Shown here: positions 52,165 to 62,424 of the stretch, piece by piece
How the letters are laid out: every line of letters begins with the position of its first letter
Numbering within the stretch: position 1 is the stretch's first letter
Assembly: GCA_016271365.2 (NCBI GenBank)
Contig: CM057456.1
Location: forward strand, 1,395,899,001 to 1,395,963,000
DNA from: Neoceratodus forsteri
Taxonomy: Eukaryota; Chordata; Ceratodontiformes; Ceratodontidae
Reading direction: 5' to 3'
DNA length: 64,000 bases
Notes under the pieces: generated by a model
What the model was told of the DNA's origin: nothing
Databases searched by the model: none
The model's input: the letters and a program-made list of their open reading frames with translations, nothing else
Translations under genes and position numbers: made by a program

Positions 52165-52284
52165 TACAGAGGAGTGAGAGTGGGGGTGAGAGAAGGTGCA
52201 GGGATCTCATGAATGAAGGAGGTATGAGTTGGGTGGGATGGGAGCGATAACAGAGGATATGCACTAGGGCAATTCCTCAAACCA

Positions 52285-52680
52285 TTATTCAGAGAAGGAG
52301 GAAGCACAGTGATGCAGGCAACGGGAGGGAAGCGGAAGAATGGATAGGGAAGAGTAGTGTGTGCAGTGATGGGTAAGAGGAGGTGAGTGGGTGACAACAT
52401 GACAGAAGACATTACAGAGGGTGTTCAGCCTGACAAGGGAGGAGGATGGAGCAGTACAATATACCACATCAGCGTAGTCAAAGGCTGGTAGCACCATTTT
52501 GGTAACCAGTTCCCAGCGGACATGTGGGGACAGGCAGCATTTATTATAACTTGCCCAGTTGTGCAGTGTAAGCATTATCAGGACTCCAAATATGATTGAG
52601 AAATAACATCTGTATCTTGAACTTAAAAGAAAGTTTGGCATGGCCATTTGAGATGGTGTGGGAAAAGTTATTTTGACCAA
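52285..52680 (-). pseudogene. L2-F ORF2, post-RT C-terminal domain
   Basis: A 131-codon minus-strand frame contains ELVTKMVLPAFDYADVVYCT and PSSSLVRLNTLCNVFCHVVT, equivalent to ELVQKMSLPIFDYGDVVYSV and LARLDPLFHFFCRFAI in L2-D. The RT core itself is absent upstream, so the copy is 5'-truncated. It continues after the 49265-52164 insertion. Confidence 0.8.
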
Positions 52681-52720
52681 ATGTTTGGATGTTGGTGTTC
52701 TGGTGGGAGTTGCACTTCAC

Positions 52721-52943
52721 TGAATCATTTTGTCCTTGGAGGGACAATTGAAAGGTAAAATTAGGGTGAGTTACAAGTGGCACAAGCATTACTGATCTAC
52801 TATTTATTGTTGGTTCCATGCATGCATGCTGCTGTGAAGAAGATGGCAGTGGTGTCACAATCCTGACACCATCAGTGGGTGGAGAATGGGGATGTGTACC
52901 AGTGAAGGGAACTTCTGCAAGAAAGAGGAATAGGATTACAGTA
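52721..52943. other. unassigned DNA upstream of L2-F remnant
   Basis: No recognisable domain in either strand; possibly the decayed L2-F RT. Confidence 0.35.
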
Positions 52944-53290
52944 GAAAACAAGTTGATGTTTGGCTGGCACGGTGGCGCTAAGGGCTGAGGTGCTGGACGC
53001 CTTACCTCATGCTTTGCCGGTGACCTGGGTTCGGTAATGGACTGTGGTCATCAGGGGTGCTGGCACGGGGGGGGTGGTCACCCCCCCTCATAGTCCTGCT
53101 GCACCCGGATGGAGGTCTGCTGGTTAGCATAGGCAGTGGGGGCGACATGAAGGGAGGGCACCTTGAGATGCGACATGCGCATGCCTCCACATGTGCATCT
53201 CCAATGTAGGGGATCCAGATCAGGGAGAAAAAAAATGGAAAAATGTACCTAAAATACAAATTAAAAAAAAAAAGAAAACAAGTTGACGTT
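52944..53290 (+). mobile_element. tRNA-derived SINE with 17-bp target duplication
   Basis: The body is 52961-53273. The head GCACGGTGGCGCTAAGGG (A box) and GGGTTCGGTAATG (B box) resemble common vertebrate tRNA-derived SINEs. The body is GC-rich with a palindrome GGGGGGGTGGTCACCCCCCC near 53067-53086 and ends in an A-rich tail. Flanks GAAAACAAGTTGATGTT (52944-52960) and GAAAACAAGTTGACGTT (53274-53290) are target duplications with one mismatch, implying insertion by L1- or RTE-type machinery. Confidence 0.88.
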
Positions 53291-53984
53291 ATTAAACAGT
53301 TTGCAGAAAATGTGTACGATTTTGCATAATCTTGTCACCCGGATAGAAATCCAAAAAAGTCTTGGGAACATCAAGTTAAACATAAGAACGTTTTATTTTT
53401 GTTAGACCTGAATTGTGACCACGTGATTCAGTGGCAACAAAAAGCTGTGCATTTGTTTGCTTTTCCAACCAGCATTATTTTGAGGAATTGGCATTTGCTT
53501 ATGCTTTCTCTCCTACCCTTTTCATGATCCCTTGTCTCTTCTTTTTGTGTCACTAGTAAATCTGGGTTATATATGTGGTATGTTTCATTCAGGCTTTCCA
53601 GAGTTTTAATTTAAACCATATATCACACTAATTGATGGATTCCTTGATCTAAAGCAAATGGCTCTCCCTTTCGCTGTTGAGCTCCGGGTTGCCTTTGATA
53701 GGACAAAGCTATAAGATCACAGTGGGCTCTGGGGCACTACAAAATGGGGTTATAACCTCTTCCATCCTCTGTATGTGTGTGACTGCTCAGGAACTCCACC
53801 TCTTCTTTGAAAACACACACACTCACACAAAAAAAAATAAAGAAAAAAACTGCTCTGTTCTCTGTGAGCACGGTATGTTTTGTATGGCTGGCATGCAGGT
53901 GGGTTGATGTTACTTAACATATGAAAGCATACTGCTTTTAAAAATCAGCAAATAAATGATGCAAGTGGGAGGGGCCACATGATA
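53291..53984. other. no recognisable feature
   Basis: AT-rich DNA. A short (AC)n-like run at 53803-53830 is followed by an A-rich piece. Confidence 0.4.
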
Positions 53985-53989
53985 AATTT

Positions 53990-56980
53990 AGCACAATATA
54001 AAGCAAGAGGTGCCTTGTCGGATCACTGCACAGTAGAATTCTTGTTTGGGCCCCCCCCCCCACCAATTCATCCCTCCCTTGTTGAGATGGTCCAGTACCA
54101 CCCTTTGAGGGGTTTATCCTGGAGGGACTGATGGTGGTAGTGGATTTTTCTGGTGTGAGTGCTGCATGTGGGGTCGGGTTAAATGAAGCAGTGGCAGCGT
54201 ATAATGCTGTAACCAAGGCTTTGGACACCATTGCACCTATTCATATATGACCCAGGTCTTCTTGTTTGAGATCCCCATGGTTTGATGGGGCTCTCAAGGA
54301 GATGAAGACATGGGGTCGGGAGTTGGAGCAATGCTGGAGGAGCACTGGGACTATGGAGGACAGATTGGCTTTGAGAACTCACTATGGTGAGTATCAAGGG
54401 GCAATCAGCTGTAAGAAGGCAGAGTTCCCATCCAGGGAGAATATTGCAGGAAGGAACAGACCACCTTTGCTCTTTTGGACAGTAGACAGATTATTATATC
54501 CAGCCTGTCTGCAACCAAAAATAGCAGTTTCAATCACGCAATGCGAAGAGTTTGCTCAGTTCTTTTCTGACAGGGTGTCAGCCATTAAGACTGGGATAAC
54601 TCTAGTGGAGTATGATCTGACCTGCAGTGTTTAGCCCGATGGGGACAGGAGCACTCAGATTGTCTGGGATGAGTTTCGGCCAGTGGGGGAGGCTGAGGTC
54701 ATTGAGGTGATTTTGAAGATGTGACCCACTTCTTGTGAACTGAACCCAGGCCTGATGCATCTCCTAGTGGGAGGTGTTGAGTCCTTTTGGTCCAGTGTTC
54801 GCTGAGATTGTCCAGTGTTTGCTTTCAGCAGGGGTCTTCCCTGACACCTGGAAAGAAGCATTAGTGAGGCCCCTGCTGAAGAAACCAGCACTCGACCCTG
54901 ATATCTTAGCAAATTATTGGCCAGTCTCCAACTTTCCATTTTTTTTGGGAAGGTTGTAGAGAAAGTGGTGGCATTGTAGCTCAAGGCACACCTGGTGGCC
55001 TTGGATATCTACGAGCCACTCCAGTCCAGATTTAGGAAGAAGCATAGCACAGAAACCACATTAGTCAGGGTGCAGGATGATCTCCTCAGGGCAAGAGATA
55101 GTGGGGAATAGTCATTCTCGTTCTCCTCGATCTCTCCTCAACTTTTAACACCGTAGATCATGTGGTGCTACTTGATCACCTGAGAGGGCTCTGTGGACTC
55201 ATCGGCAAGGTCATCAGCTGGTTTGAGTCCTTTCTGACAGGCAGGATGCAACGGGTAGTGATAGGAAGCCTTTCATCATGCCCGAGGCTCTTGTCCTGTG
55301 GAGTACCTCAAGGGTCGATCTTGTTGCCCTTGTTATTTGCGGTGTATATGCTGCCCCTGCATGATATCATTAGACGTTATGGTTTGGGTTTTCACTGATA
55401 TACAGCTGGGTATCATTTGCATATGTCCTTTGCCTCCAGGACATCGGATGCTGTGGATGTGCTTAACAACTGCTTCTCCGAGATCCAGGACTGGATGTCT
55501 TCTAACTGGTTGAGGTTGAACCCAGACAAAATGGAGCTACTGGTGATTGAGCCCGGCCGTTGGTGGAGTGTATTCGCTGCCGGAGCAGGAACAGGGTTTT
55601 TCCTGTGGTCCACTGCATTGGTGGTGACTACTAAGGTGCGAAATCTGGGTGTCATCCTTGACAATGGTTTGACACTTGAAGCTCAGGTGTCTGCTGTCAT
55701 CCGGAGTGGGTTTTACCATTTAAGGAATGTCACCCAGAACAAACCCTTAATCCTGCCAGAAGATCTCCCATCATTGGTACATGCTTTTGTCACCTCCAGG
55801 CTCGATTACTATAATGCTCTATGCTTCAGGGTCAGTGTGGGCAACCTCTGCCAGCTGCAGCTGGTGCAGAACACTGCAGCCAGGTTGTTGACCGGCCTTT
55901 TGAGGTCTGATCATAAAACCCTGGTTTTGTGCAAACTGCACTGGCTGCCAGTTAGGTGGAGGATTCCCTTTAAGGTGGGCTTGATCACCTATAAGGCCCT
56001 ATATGGATCAGGTCCGGGGTACCTGTCTGACCTCTTGACACTTGCCCACTCAGTGCGCTCTCTACGGTCATCTCCGGAGGGTTTCGTAGTGGTCCCTGTA
56101 ACAGGCTTGAACAAGGCCTTGCCCCATTTGTTATGTAGAAAGAGTTTAAATGCAAGGGTCTGTTCTATCCTCTCCTTTTCTGTCTCTTCTCTGTCTGGTT
56201 GCGCAACCAAATTTTCTTGCAAGACCTAGGAACTGATCACTCCGATGGTTTCACAATTCTCTGCCTCTCGCTATCTCTCTGTCTTCACTTGCTGTTCTGT
56301 CTTTTCTTCCCCCTTGCATATCTGGAGGTATAAAAATATATGTGAATCTTCATGTGGAAATGTCACTGATACTGGGATCCCTTTGTTTAAAACTGTATAT
56401 AGTTATACTGTTGAAATGATTGCAAAAAACTATTTGGAACTCAAGGGGTTAACCTGAGATGCAGTTTTTAAGCCTTTTGCAAAGCTGTAAGCAAGAGGTT
56501 AATTCCGGGTCACCATGTGCTGTTTTTCTGCACCTGCAAGGAATGAAACTGACAAGAACATTCTGTGAGAAGCAGGCTCTCTTAACGAGTTCCCAGACAA
56601 AGACTTATAAAAAGAGCAGCAATGCTTTTGCTAGAGAGACCAGGAGAGTGAGAGACTGAAACTTGGAATTAAGAGATACCCTCAGAAGAAGGACTTAATT
56701 TTCTCTGTTTGTACTGCCTGTGTAAATAGTTACACTGAATAATTTTTATTTTTATTTTGCTGTTATTGAGAAAAATAAAATGTATTTACGAATTTTGAAA
56801 CTGCTCCTGGTTTTCCCTATGCTTCCTGACCTGTGCCTTGATGACCCAAAGGCTCGACTTAAAACGTCAGGAGATCGTGCCTTAAAAGTTGCGGGCCCGG
56901 TACTATGGAACTCCCTCCCATGGACATTGAGGGAGGCCCCCTCTGTAGAAAGATTTTCAAACAGGACCTGAAGACACATC
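53990..56980 (+). pseudogene. L2-E ORF2: endonuclease end, linker, RT, C-terminus (broken)
   Basis: In order: LVGSLHS (SDH decayed), ALDTIAPIHI, SPWFDGALKEMKTWGRELEQ, YGEYQGAISCKKAEFPSREN, EFAQFFSDRVSAIKT, LLVGGVESFWSSV, GVFPDTWKEALVRPLLKKPA, LDPDILANYWPVSNFPFF, LQSRFRKKHSTETTLVRVQD, a LLDLSSTFNTVDHVVLL-like block A across a frameshift (KAFD reading STFN, catalytic Asp lost), VPQGSILLPLLFAVYMLPLH (block B) and a decayed block C (YTAGYHLHMS). A clean 270-codon frame from 55417 gives WMSSNWLRLNPDKMELL, VRNLGVILDNGLTLEAQVSA, SRLDYYNALCF and TAARLLTGL. The final block GPVLWNSLPWTLREAP is at 56900-56950. Confidence 0.88.
56101..56837 (+). mobile_element. insertion in L2-E, possible solo LTR
   Basis: The stretch replaces no L2 sequence, so it arrived later. 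It contains TATAAAAAG at about 56606 and AATAAA at about 56773, with a gap of about 165 bases, as in an LTR promoter and poly(A) signal. No interior or second LTR is present, and I could not fix TG...CA ends or a target duplication. It may instead be another retroposon. Confidence 0.4.
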
Positions 56981-57190
56981 TTTTTAATCAAGCATTTAAT
57001 ATACACTGATTTTAAATTGAAATTGAGTTGAGTTTTAAGTATAGTATTTATGATTATTTGTGGTATGTTTTAAGATTGATGTGACCCTGACTTAATAATG
57101 TGTGTATTTTAAAATCCTGTTCTGTTTTTATGTAAAGCCCCCAGAGCCCCCGGGATTAGGTGCTTAAGAAAATAAGTGACTTGACTTGAG

Positions 57191-58647
57191 GGCATCTCTC
57201 CCCGAAGAAGTGGATTAAATTCAGAAAGTGCTGGGGTGACGGCCTGTCTACGTGCCTTCTATACTGTTAGTGGTGGGAAGTGGGTACACTTGAACAGTAT
57301 GCTATTTTCTTCTTATTCTGAGTGCACTGTGACTTCATAATTGCTATATGCTTTTGAAAATCACTAAAAAGCCACAGAATTTACATTGCCTGTTGTGTTG
57401 GCTGGCTTTTCATTGCTCTGAGTACAGATTTGCTTTATGTTGGCAGCAGCACCCACTCTATCAGAGCAATGCTAATGTCTGTGTTTCAAGCTGAGAGCAT
57501 GCTGCACCTCTCACCTGTCCCTGAGTTGGGGGGGGGGGGGCTAATTTCACATCAGTTATGTCCTCTGTTACTCTTTAAATCGATGCCTGTGTTGCTGAAG
57601 ACAAGAGGAAAACTAATGTGAAGCATTATAGGTTCAGTACGGATCTCTTCAGAAAAGTTTTTTGTCCCCCCTTCCCCGAGTTACACCCCTTGTGTTTCCC
57701 CCGTACCTTATTCTGACAATTGGGGTTGCCCCAGCTGTAGCCGCTGTTGCTTCTTGGTTGGCTTGCAGGACTTGTGTGACTGCTGGACAGCATGTTCCCT
57801 CATTGTTCTGGCACCAGTTGCCTCACTACCATGATACGCCCAGCCACTAACTGGTCCCAGTTTGGAATTCGGATCACACACGAAATTGGGTCATGCATCA
57901 CTGGCCCAGCCCATGAGATTCCTTTTACAGCAGTAAAAGGTCTTTGCATGCTCTTCTTCAGTTGGTATTACAAGTTTATACGATGATGGCCATCCTTGAG
58001 TTTGCTGATTTGTTCCTGATTTTTTAAACCTTGTTTTCTGAGTTCTACATTAGAGGGTTGATACCTCAGTAGCAGCTTGAAATGTACATGCAACAGTCTT
58101 GCAGTGTTTTCAACTGGGGACCCATGGTCCTTGATCCATCCTAGTCGACAGTGGTGCGAAATCAAGAGGCAGCAGGCTTCCAATTGTTACATCATAAAAA
58201 ACTCCAACACACAAAAAGAAACTTTAGTTTCAGGGGGGCGGAGGGGTCTCTCACTGGTGACTATGGCCATTGAAAATATGACAACCAGATGTCCAGTCGT
58301 GCAGGTTTATGCCAGTGAACATACTGACTTGCATCAACCACAGAGGTCTGGGCATGGCATAGCACCACTCATATAGGGCAATGCTATGCTCAGAGTCCCG
58401 GGGTGCACGGTGCTGCCATCGCAGGCTTCCCTTACCCACCTGTGTACTTTTAGGCATGTCTGTGGAGTGACATTTAAATGAATCTTGCAGCGCCGGTTGG
58501 GTTCTTGTGGTCCAGTTCTTCCCTGTACAACCCTGGCCACACATACAGTGCTCCCTGGCATCCAGTGAATACCTAACAACATACAGGTGAGGAAACGCAC
58601 ACCTCTCACCTTGATGGTGCACCAGTTAGTGGAACAGCTTGCAAGGA
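57191..58647. other. no recognisable feature; G homopolymer
   Basis: This contains a G run of about 14 (57527-57540). Overlapping minus-strand frames at 58251-58720 lack recognisable domains. The words GCATCCAGTGAATACC (58558) and GCATCCAGTGGATACC (58832) flank the palindrome below as direct repeats. Confidence 0.45.
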
Positions 58648-58823
58648 GGTAAACTGGGCACTTACCAGGCACATAGAAATATAAATTCTGTTTATTTAAT
58701 AAATAGTATGACACACACACACTTAGCTAACACTCCCAGGGGTGTTAGCTCAGTGTGTGTCATGCTATCTATCAAATAAATAGTACTTCTATTTCTCTGT
58801 GCCTGTTGTGTGCCGAGTTTACC
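58648..58823. mobile_element. palindrome / foldback element, arms of about 85 bp
   Basis: Left arm 58648-58736 (GGTAAACTGGGCACTTACCA ... GCTAACACTCC) and right arm 58740-58823 (GGGGTGTTAGCTCAGTGTGT ... CGAGTTTACC) are reverse complements with about a dozen mismatches and small indels, with only 3 bases between them. No coding capacity. It resembles a foldback MITE or an inverted duplication. Confidence 0.85.
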
Positions 58824-59635
58824 TATTGAGTGCATCCAGTGGATACCCACTTCCTTAGCCCTGCCCCTCATTGAAGCCAATTACCGACACTGGTGCCATC
58901 TCATCCCTTCCGCTGCCAATTTTTTTTTTTCTGGTTCACAAGCCTGCACTCCCTGTAGAACTACTTTCCCAAATTCCTCAGTGATGGGGGCACTGTTGCT
59001 GGTTACTGGGCATCTGGGGGCTGGAGAGTGTCTGAGCATGACCCAGTGGCTCATTAGTAGGCTGGTTGTGCATTTTCATGGCTACTCCTGCCCCTTTTCT
59101 TGTGCATTTGAGTGCCACATCAATTTGTTCTGATCATTTTGCTCTGTGACAGCTTGCCTCAGACTATTAGCTCTGGCATTGGTCAGCTCCCATGTCAGTT
59201 CTTCTCCAGACAGTTCGCTCCCACTACATATCGTACTGCACTCCAACAACAGTTACAGTATGACTTCCACTTCCACAACCCTCAAACATATTTTGCCCAC
59301 TTGGAGTTTTTTTTATAATATATATGCTGGGTACAAATTGTCTGGGGACGATTTGACGTGGGAGCCGATTGGTGCCAGATCTAGTAGTCTGGGATGAATT
59401 ATAGTGGCACGAAATGACCGGTACGAATTGTCACATAGCCATGCATTTGTAATGCACTAAGTCATCTCACAGGGAAAGGCTAGTGGCCCCTTATGAATAA
59501 CACAGCAGAGCGTAAAATGGTACAGTGGCATAAAATGGTCTTACTGACCATTTGGTGGTAGAGAATTGCACTTGTGTATGAGGCTCCAGGTTTCAAGAAA
59601 GTGTTGATTTGTTATGATAATTTTATCTACATTGG
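58824..59635. other. no recognisable feature
   Basis: AT-rich DNA; a few short inverted words (AAAATGGT/ACCATTT near 59540) but no supported element. Confidence 0.4.
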
Positions 59636-60075
59636 TAACATATAAACATATACTTTGGTGGTAAATAAGAGCCTCTTGGGTCACAAATCTGACCATTTTC
59701 CCCTACCTCCAGTATCACCACAAACCCTAATTGATCTTTGGCTCTTTCTCCTTCCCCCCCTTCCTTCCTTTCCACTAAGATTCCCTTATGGTCCGTCCAT
59801 GTATTCTTGAACCCCACCACTGTTTTCACCCCACTACCTCCACTGGAAGGCTGCTCCAGGAATCCAGCACTCTTTCTTGTGAAAAAGTACTTCCTCGCAT
59901 CTCTCATGAATCTACCCCCTCCAGCTTCATAGGATGACCCCTTGTTCTTGAGTACCTTCTTTATGAAAAATACTTCCCTCCTTTACCTTATTTAACCCCC
60001 CCTCCCCCCGTAAGTATGTAAAGGTCTCTGTTATATCCCCCTGTCTTCCAGGGAGTAAGGTTTACTCTTCTACTG
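59636..60075 (-). mobile_element. CR1-like LINE 3' end scrap
   Basis: The minus strand reads KVKEGSIFHKEGT, MRDARKYFFTRKSAGFLEQP, VKTVVGFKNTWTDHKGILVE, then a 3' UTR ending near 59640. This matches the CR1 C-terminus in order, and it is more diverged than CR1-C and CR1-D. Confidence 0.75.
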
Positions 60076-60443
60076 TTTTTTGAAGATGTTCTTCAGACCT
60101 TTAATAGTGACCATGGATCAGTTGTCCCTTTTCTTGTAGCTGGCCAAATGCCCTTCGCCCCATTCCCCCTTCTCTCCCCAGTCTCCCACCCCAGTGCTCC
60201 GGCTGCCACAGCTGCAACCCTCTCTCCCACCTGAAAGGCAGGTGAGCAGCTGTCAACAACAGTGGCACTTTGTAGTTCTGGCAGGTAGTGTGTGAATGTT
60301 CAGTGGCATGCACCCTTCCTCCCCAGAAACTGGGCCCCTAGTCCACTCACAAACTTGCGTCTTCAAAGTATTTTGACTGTCCTGAGAGTTCTGTACAGGA
60401 CAACTTCTCCAGTATTTATGATGCTTTACTAAAAAAGATCCCT
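60076..60443. other. no recognisable feature
   Basis: C-rich then AT-rich DNA without a supported element. Confidence 0.4.
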
Positions 60444-60549
60444 CTTAGCCAATCAGAACACAGAGCTACTGTCCCATTAGTCTGCAATAACTGGATGCTA
60501 GATTCAATAATGGAGCTTTGTGCTAACACTTTTGTTCTGATTGGTTAAG
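60444..60549. mobile_element. 106-bp mini-foldback with inverted CCAAT boxes
   Basis: The ends CTTAGCCAATCAGAACA (60444-60460) and TGTTCTGATTGGTTAAG (60533-60549) are inverted with one mismatch. Each carries a CCAATCAGA core, the NF-Y binding form. The interior has no coding sequence. It is best read as a short MITE whose ends happen to contain, or mimic, CCAAT boxes. Confidence 0.6.
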
Positions 60550-61213
60550 ACTAGCACTACAATGTATCTCTGAGAAACTGCTGACAGTTTTGGTTTTCTC
60601 AAAGACTCACTGTAGGGCTGGTAAGAGACCAGTTTTGGCCCTCTATTTTAAAACTTTATTTTTTTTTTTTCAGTAAAATAGCTATAATAGTATAGTGGTC
60701 AGAGTTTCACTTGGTAATATAACCGGACCAGAGTGTTAATAGACACCTTGGCCTATGGCCTCAGTATTCGTGCACCCTGGTTCAGTTATTTACCTGTTAA
60801 CCCCCAAACCTATACCATTATTGCTATTAATGCTGATAAAAAATGGGTTATTTCTGACTCCACTGACAGGAAGGAGTGCAAGCTTCTTACATACTCGGTC
60901 ATTAACACCTAGGCTGTGATGCTTATTTAGATCTGCGCATTACAAACCTCAAAACATACTTAATGCTTCCTAGTATTAACAACTGAGATCAGTTTTAACA
61001 GATCTTTCTGAAAATCACCAGAGAAGTTGAAAAGGCACATGCTGTATCTTTATTTTATGTTTTTGAGAAACATGCTGTTGCCAGTTCAGTTTGCAGTTCC
61101 TTTTCTCTCTGATGCAGTACTGTCTATGATAGAGTTTGATTTCTGTCCCTTGAGAATACTGCATTTCTCCTTCTAGTTTCCATTGTCTGACTGCTCTCAT
61201 TCTTTATTGACAG
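60550..61213. other. no recognisable feature; pyrimidine-rich end
   Basis: The last 100 bases are pyrimidine-rich and contain a branch-point-like CTGAC (61191) before the exon candidate. The rest holds nothing I can name. Confidence 0.4.
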
Positions 61214-61264
61214 GCCCTGTCGGCAGCAAAATCGGACTCCATCCTAGAACGTTCCAGAAAAAAG
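61214..61264 (+). CDS. candidate 51-nt internal coding exon (host gene unknown)
   Basis: A pyrimidine-rich tract and TTCTTTATTGACAG precede position 61214, and GTGAGAAAG follows 61264, so both splice sites are near consensus. The enclosed 51 bases are an exact number of codons and read ALSAAKSDSILERSRKK in phase 0, without a stop. The piece is not part of any repeat I recognise. A phase 0-0 cassette of 17 codons with basic and Ser residues would fit an alternatively spliced exon of a large gene whose intron makes up the surrounding DNA. I do not recognise the protein. A chance match is possible. Confidence 0.4.
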
Positions 61265-61875
61265 GTGAGAAAGAAATCTGAAGTCCAAAAGATTTTTGCA
61301 CGTGTGTGTTGATGGGGGGTAGAAAATTATTGTCCAGAGTCTGTTGGGGCAACACTAGAATCTATAGCTATTAATTCTGGTAATGTCCTAAGAAATTCTG
61401 TCGGCATTTTACTGCCACATACAGTGTTTTGAAATCTTTTGAAGCACCCGGATTGCATTATATAATGTTTGAAATCTGGATCAGCAGTTTTTGAGCAGTG
61501 AAAATGAATTTAAAAAGTTAAATAAACGAGTTCCTCTATTCCCGGTTTATGTCTGTTATAATATATTGTCTATGTGGTTGTGGTCCTCTCTCCCCAACTC
61601 ACTCCTGTGCTCTCATCCTTGCTTTCCTTCCATCCCTTTCCTTCTGTATTTCACTCTTGTTACTCCTCTAACTCCCACCTGTCTCATGCTCTTATTCTGT
61701 CTGCCCCGCGCTCCATCCCTGCGAGATATTCTATTGCTGGAATGCTCCCACTATTCTTATGTAGGTGATTTCATTGTAAATGTCACAACCTGTACATATG
61801 GTCATTGCACTTATACTGAATTTAATGTATTATACGTCTTGTGTCCTTATTGTACCATTCTCGATGATGCTCCAC
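61265..61875. other. no recognisable feature
   Basis: C/T-rich from 61575 to 61740; an open frame here extends into the neighbouring SINE and is not a gene. Confidence 0.4.
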
Positions 61876-62424
61876 ATCCACTGTATTATATATATATTTT
61901 TTTTTGTTATTTTCTTCTTTTTCCCCGCAGGACCACCGATGCCGTCCACCCTGGTCATGGCCCCCAGAGACCTCCGTCGTCGCCCATTGCTGTGATGACC
62001 CTCGGTCACCCCGGCTTACCCGGCGGGGCACATGGACCTGCTCGTGGCCGGAACTCCATCTAATGGGGTCCTGTAGTGGCGGGCGGCTATGTGAGTCTCC
62101 GGGAGGGCTTCATCAATCGGGCGGTCCTGTCCTCCATCTTTTTCCTCCGGTTTTCTCCCAGAGGAGGTAGGGACATCAATGCGCGTAGCGTCCGCCCGCC
62201 TCCATCCCCCCATGCTCGGCGCCGACCAGCGGAACCCCCGGTCTCCACCAGGGTCTCCCGCCGCCGAGGCTTACCCCTGCCCCGGAGTAGGAGAGCCGTC
62301 CATGGACGCCGATCCTACCCCAGCCGGCCCTCCCGCGACCGGATCCTCTCGAACCTGGGTCGCCGGCGTCGCAAGTGGAAATCCCACCGCTGCGCCAACG
62401 GGCCGGCTATCCACTGTATTATAT
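61876..62424 (-). mobile_element. GC-rich tRNA-derived SINE, 517 bp, with perfect 16-bp target duplication
   Basis: The body is 61892-62408. On the minus strand it starts GCCCGTTGGCGCAGCGGTGG (A box) and GGTTCGAGAGGATCC (B box), has a long CpG-dense body, and ends in an A-rich tail, seen as a T-rich tract on the plus strand at 61895-61930. Both flanks are ATCCACTGTATTATAT (61876-61891 and 62409-62424), a perfect duplication. The many surviving CpGs and the identical flanks indicate a fairly recent insertion. On the plus strand the tail creates a splice-acceptor-like CTTCTTTTTCCCCGCAG. Confidence 0.85.

Larger units (their letters stand above)
49263..52166. mobile_element. TA-flanked transposon-like element with GAAGTT subterminal repeats
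   Basis: The element interrupts L2-F, so its extent is set by the host: TA at 49263-49264 and 52165-52166. The left end (GATGTGTGAAGTT) and the inverse of the right end (GATGTTGTGAAGTT) match imperfectly. Both ends carry several G(T/C)GAAGTT or AACTTC(A/G)C words within 180 bp, a subterminal-repeat pattern of DNA transposons. No transposase frame is visible. CR1-C sits inside it. The superfamily is not assigned. Confidence 0.5.
48795..52720 (-). mobile_element. L2-F: L2-like LINE, split by a TA-flanked element
   Basis: The minus-strand 3' tail (48795-48870) contains GAGCC-AA-GGCTC and CTGGTTACCAG, as in other L2-like copies. C-terminal remnants run to 49262. The frame resumes at 52167-52680 with KCCLSPHVRWELVTKMVLP, FDYADVVYCTAPSSSLVRL and YSSLSILPLPSRCLHHC, closely similar in order to the L2-D C-terminal domain. 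Stops are present in both parts. Confidence 0.75.
53985..57190 (+). mobile_element. L2-E: canonical L2 LINE, interrupted near its 3' end
   Basis: This element is closer to classic vertebrate L2 than A-D. It runs from the end of the endonuclease to the 3' UTR. ORF2 coherence stops at about 56100 (GFVVVPV) and resumes at about 56838 (LDDPKARLKTSGDRALKVAG), consecutive parts of the L2 C-terminus, so 56101-56837 is an insertion. The 3' UTR ends near 57185 with GCTTAAGAAAATAAGTGACT. Confidence 0.8.

Noticed and set aside
61491..62063. 190-codon frame as a gene
   Set aside because: It runs from C/T-rich unique DNA into the inverse A tail and body of the 61892 SINE, crossing a target duplication.
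61930..62410. CpG island promoter
   Set aside because: The GC-rich block coincides exactly with a SINE bounded by 16-bp target duplications.
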